A stretch of DNA of 64,000 nt from Dolichospermum planctonicum (lineage in GTDB: Bacteria > Cyanobacteriota > Cyanobacteriia > Cyanobacteriales > Nostocaceae), in contig NZ_BJCF01000004.1 in NCBI RefSeq assembly GCF_005402965.1, forward strand, positions 106,430 to 170,429, given 5' to 3'. The number at the start of each line of letters is the position of its first letter. Position 1 is the first letter of the stretch. Below, piece by piece: positions 60,926 through 64,000 of this stretch. The notes below the pieces were generated by a model. That model had not been told where the DNA came from. It saw only the letters and a list, made by a program, of their open reading frames with translations, and did no database searches. A program made the position numbers and the translations under genes.

Positions 60926-61150
60926 ATATTCTCAATGGTTGGCTTTTACCTAACACAGAATTTATTGTCTGGATTTTGAGCCTATAACTTAGTAATGATT
61001 ATTCTCAGTATATATTTTAGATATAAAAACTTTCAGATGATACACTATGATATTACCACAAAATATGGAGATGTCAATACCCTAGTAAACTCGTTAGCTT
61101 ATTGACCATATTCTCAATAATCTTGAGAATCAACCAGCTATATTCTCAAT
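60926..61150. promoter_or_regulatory. Clustered ATTCTCAAT motifs, possible operators
   Basis: ATTCTCA occurs at 60928, 61001, 61110 and 61142 on the plus strand, and once inverted as TGAGAAT at 61124-61130. The copies at 61110 and 61124 form a perfect inverted pair with a 7-base spacer. The rest of the gap 60783-61279 is AT-rich without a gene. The function, perhaps as binding sites for a regulator of the SLH-domain gene, is inferred only from clustering. Confidence 0.35.
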
Positions 61151-61279
61151 AAACATAGGGAGGCGATTTTTTTCCTAAAGGGATATTTAAAAAACTTATA
61201 TATCTGACTGGATTAAAAATTTAGTAGCTATGGCTTAAATATTGCTACATTAATAAAGGATGTAACTATTTGCAGAAAT

Positions 61280-63313
61280 ATGGTATCTACTCCTATAACA
61301 TTTTCCGATATTCAAAGTCATTGGTCGAGGGCATTCATTGAGGCCTTAGCCGCAAAGGGGATTCTCAAAGGGTATCCTGATGGAACTTTCCGCCCTAATA
61401 ACCCTGTGACTCGGGCTGAGTTTGCGGCTATCATCGCTGCTGTTTTTTCCCCAGCAGTGAAACGTGAATATGCGGGTTTTGTTGATGTTCCTGATACCCA
61501 TTGGGGGATAAAGGCGATTAAAAAAGTTTATGAAAGTGGATTCTTGACAGGGTATCCAAATAAGCGGTTTGGCATAGATGAAAATATTTTTAAAGGTGAT
61601 GTTTTAGTAGCCATGGTCAATGGCTTGGGAATTGCTGCTCAAGTTGGTTTAGACCTAGTGAGTAAACTAGCGGAAATTTATCAAGATGGGTCTTTAATTC
61701 CCTACTATGGAATTAATCAGATAGCTGTAGCGACTCGCGTTGGTTGGGTAGTAAATTATCCCAATGTCAAAATCCTTAATTATAAAACAGCGGCTACTCG
61801 CGCGGATGTAGCGGCGGTAGTTTATCAAGGGTTAGTATATTTGGGCAAGGCGGAAAAAATTCCTTCTGCTTATATTGTTGTGCCTGGGGCTTTATCTCCA
61901 TCTCCACCTTTATCTCCAGTCTCTAATACTAAGACTGTCAAGGTAAGTCATCGGCGTGAGTTCCGAGGTGCTTGGGTAGCGTCTGTGTGGAATAGTGACT
62001 GGCCTTCTAAACCGGGACTGACTGTTGAAGAGCAAAAAGCAGAGTTATTAGCGATTATTAAACAGTTGCAATCTTTGAATTTTAATGCTTTAGTTTTGCA
62101 GGTACGACCAGAAGGTGATGCTTTATATGCTTCTGAATTAGAACCTTGGAGTGCTTGGATTACAGGAACTCAGGGAAAAGCACCAACACCATTTTACGAT
62201 CCTTTGGAATTTGCGATCGCTCAATGTCATCAGCGCAATATTGAATTACACGCTTGGTTCAATCCTTACCGCGCTAGAGCCAATAGTCAAGTTTCTCCTG
62301 TCCGTCCCCACATTGCGGTGACTAACCCAGAAGTTGTTTATCAATGGGGTACTCAACTATGGATGGACCCAGGGGCAAAAATTGTTCAAGACAGGGCCTA
62401 CAATGTGATTATTGATGTTGTCCGGCGTTATGATGTAGATGCTATTCATCTAGATGATTATTTTTACCCCTATCCCATATCTGGTAAACCTTTTCCCGAT
62501 CATAAAACCTACGCAGCTTATCAAGCCAAAGGTGGTAAACTCAGTTTAGAAGATTGGCGACGAGAAAACGTTAATCAAATGGTATTGCGACTTTCTCAGG
62601 GAATTAAAGCCACCAAACCTGATGTGAAATTTGGTATTAGTCCTTTTGGTATCTATCGTTCTGGAGAACCTGCGGGGATTGTTGGTTTAGATGCCTATAA
62701 TGTCCTTTATGCTGATTCTAAAAAATGGTTACAGCAAGGTTGGATAGATTATATTGCGCCTCAACTCTACTGGCGTACCGACCAAACAAAACAAAGCTAC
62801 GAGGCACTGCTGCAATGGTGGACTAAAATTAATAGCAGCCAGCGTCATGTTTATGCCGGTAACAATCTAGGACAATTGGATGGTAAAGCCTGGAAAAACA
62901 GCGAAATTGCCAAGCAAATTCAGATTTCTCGGAATTTAGCGGCTAATTTGTCTTTAGGTAATATCTTTTTTAGTATGACTGGCATTCAGGAAAATCGTCA
63001 AGGCATCAGTGATGAGTTTAAAACCCATTATCCCACACCTGCCCTCGTTCCTAGTATGTCATGGAAAGGTTCTGCAACACCGATACCGCCTAAAAATCTC
63101 AAGTTTGTTGATGGTAAATTAAACTGGCAACCAGGAGATAATCGACCTGTGCGTGCTTGGACTCTGTATCTTCAAAGTGGTCCGAATTGGACAATTAAAC
63201 GCATTTTATCCGCTGGTACTACCTTTGCGACGGTTACACCCGGTACTTATGCTGTCTGCGCTGTGAATAGATTAGGTAATGAAAGTGAAGGTGTTATGAT
63301 TACTGTAGCCTAG
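61280..63313 (+). CDS. SLH-domain protein with family-10-like glycosyl hydrolase (GHL10) domain
   Basis: A 677-residue protein that joins three S-layer-homology repeats (residues about 5-60 with FSDIQSHWSRAFIEALAAKG, 65-120 and 130-190) to a GHL10/DUF187-type hydrolase barrel from residue about 225 to 560. Barrel markers are FRGAWVASVWNSDWPSKPG, LVLQVRPEGDALY, AWFNPYRAR, HLDDYFYPYP and YIAPQLYWR. A small beta-rich C-terminal domain closes the protein. In such proteins the SLH part binds the cell-wall polymer and the barrel acts on an extracellular glycan. No signal peptide is seen at the N-terminus from ATG 61280. Export may use a non-classical N-terminus, or the true start may differ, but no better start is in frame. 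Substrate unknown. Confidence 0.9.
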   Translation: MVSTPITFSDIQSHWSRAFIEALAAKGILKGYPDGTFRPNNPVTRAEFAAIIAAVFSPAVKREYAGFVDVPDTHWGIKAIKKVYESGFLTGYPNKRFGIDENIFKGDVLVAMVNGLGIAAQVGLDLVSKLAEIYQDGSLIPYYGINQIAVATRVGWVVNYPNVKILNYKTAATRADVAAVVYQGLVYLGKAEKIPSAYIVVPGALSPSPPLSPVSNTKTVKVSHRREFRGAWVASVWNSDWPSKPGLTVEEQKAELLAIIKQLQSLNFNALVLQVRPEGDALYASELEPWSAWITGTQGKAPTPFYDPLEFAIAQCHQRNIELHAWFNPYRARANSQVSPVRPHIAVTNPEVVYQWGTQLWMDPGAKIVQDRAYNVIIDVVRRYDVDAIHLDDYFYPYPISGKPFPDHKTYAAYQAKGGKLSLEDWRRENVNQMVLRLSQGIKATKPDVKFGISPFGIYRSGEPAGIVGLDAYNVLYADSKKWLQQGWIDYIAPQLYWRTDQTKQSYEALLQWWTKINSSQRHVYAGNNLGQLDGKAWKNSEIAKQIQISRNLAANLSLGNIFFSMTGIQENRQGISDEFKTHYPTPALVPSMSWKGSATPIPPKNLKFVDGKLNWQPGDNRPVRAWTLYLQSGPNWTIKRILSAGTTFATVTPGTYAVCAVNRLGNESEGVMITVA

Positions 63314-63460
63314 GTTAACTAGCAACCGCCAGCTAAATAAATGCAAGATAGTTCTTCCTTATCAAGACAAGGATAACATATTTCAAATCCTTTGTCAACA
63401 CCTAAAAAGCAAATTTTTCGCGGTTTTTTTGCATTTTGTTGGCTGTTCCCTGTCAACTGA

Positions 63461-63890
63461 TGAAAGGATGTACAGGATGAGGAGGGGGATTTTTTGATGA
63501 TGTCAATGATTTAAAATGGTGCGTTACGAATAGCTAACACACCCTACTCAAAAAGCTATTCCCTGTTCCCTGTCAGCTGTCACCTAATTTATGTCAGAAT
63601 CAGGATATCCAGGATGAAAGGATGTACAGGATGAAGATGAGGATTTTTTGATGATGTCAATGATTTAAAATGATGGGTTACTATATTATATAGCGAACTG
63701 CTTGCAGCAGCGCTTCGCTATCGCTATCCTACTCAAAAAGCTATTCCCTGTTCCCTGTCAGCTGTCACCTAATTTATGTCAGAATCAGGATATCCAGGAT
63801 GAAAGGATGTACAGGATGAAGATGGGGATTTTTTGATGATGTCAATGATTTTAAATGGTGCGTTACTATATAACCCACATTCCGCACCCC
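63461..63890. repeat. Long imperfect tandem repeat, three copies
   Basis: TGAAAGGATGTACAGGATGA recurs at 63461, 63615 and 63800 (periods 154 and 185), each followed by TTTTTTGATGATGTCAATGA and a variant of TTTAAAATGGTGCGTTAC. The first two copies share CCTACTCAAAAAGCTATTCC and the downstream TCAGCTGTCACCTAATTTAT. Copy 2 contains an extra palindromic piece, AGCGAACTGCTTGCAGCAGC near 63693. The remaining 63314-63460 and 63891-64000 hold no accepted gene; TGTTCCC-type heptamers occur at 63445, 63560 and 63745. Confidence 0.75.
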
Positions 63891-64000
63891 AAACTGTCAC
63901 AGAGGTAAATTACGTAGAGAAAAAATTAAAGAGAGCATCAAAACAAACATATAAAGTGAAAAAAGGCATTTGAGAAACAGTAAATCACCAAAAACGTCAT

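Noticed and set aside
63461..63890. Possible CRISPR array in the terminal repeats
   Set aside because: Period of 154-185 bases with mostly repeated sequence throughout; no short repeat with unique 30-40 base spacers.

Overview
The window looks like the chromosome of a filamentous, probably heterocyst-forming cyanobacterium of the order Nostocales (Anabaena/Dolichospermum/Nostoc-like). The evidence is the frequent HIP1 octamer GCGATCGC (for example near 14387, 19507, 23626, 26604, 31454, 36880, 48279, 53349, 55711, 57668 and 62214), AT-rich intergenic DNA packed with short tandem repeats and small palindromes, a kaiABC clock cluster followed directly by a TolC/HgdD-type outer-membrane gene, a cytochrome b6f PetL gene, and a CuA-less terminal oxidase operon of the ARTO (cox3) type. 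No genus can be fixed without a search.

Layout: 1-6015 holds a Rel/SpoT alarmone enzyme, a small possible PatD-like protein, a membrane zinc-ribbon protein, thioredoxin and a nitroreductase. 6655-11285 is an operon of two tandem DUF2231 membrane proteins followed by oxidase subunits II, I and III; subunit II has lost the CuA ligands, so the product should be a quinol oxidase. Every gap between the oxidase genes is filled by a different repeat. 11377-15017 is a decayed accessory islet: an antitoxin whose RelE-type toxin carries a nonsense codon, a headless and frameshifted zeta-like ATPase, an intact C5 cytosine methyltransferase with a possible restriction-enzyme remnant, and a Uma2 gene split by a stop codon. 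15128-25314 carries an ABC ATPase, an N-terminally extended signal peptidase, a dicarboxylate-type symporter, a cyclase-family protein, an SGNH hydrolase, NadA and a metallophosphoesterase. tRNA-Ser(TGA), PurF, PurL and a DhaM-HPr-EI fusion follow.

33008-42213 contains AroB, PetL (30 aa), a two-gene HEPN plus DUF262 module (the best candidate for a defence or toxin-antitoxin-like system), BioB, a GNAT enzyme, a DUF6671 protein, SelO, glycerate 3-kinase and a Ycf20-like protein. 42382-54109 holds a membrane-anchored hypothetical protein, a GT39-family glycosyltransferase, a very large CBS/PAS hybrid histidine kinase with three degenerate receiver domains, then kaiA (short, without the N-terminal pseudo-receiver), kaiB, kaiC and the TolC homologue. 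54197-54401 is a transposase-free remnant resembling IS200/IS605 ends. The rest has small conserved proteins, a photosystem II S4-domain protein, tRNA-Val(GAC), a phosphohexomutase, RdgB, RecN and an SLH-domain glycosyl-hydrolase-like protein, ending in a long imperfect tandem repeat.

Most genes are ordinary chromosomal housekeeping. Accessory character is concentrated at 11.3-15.0 kb and 34.5-36.3 kb. No intact transposase, prophage, CRISPR array or rRNA operon was seen.
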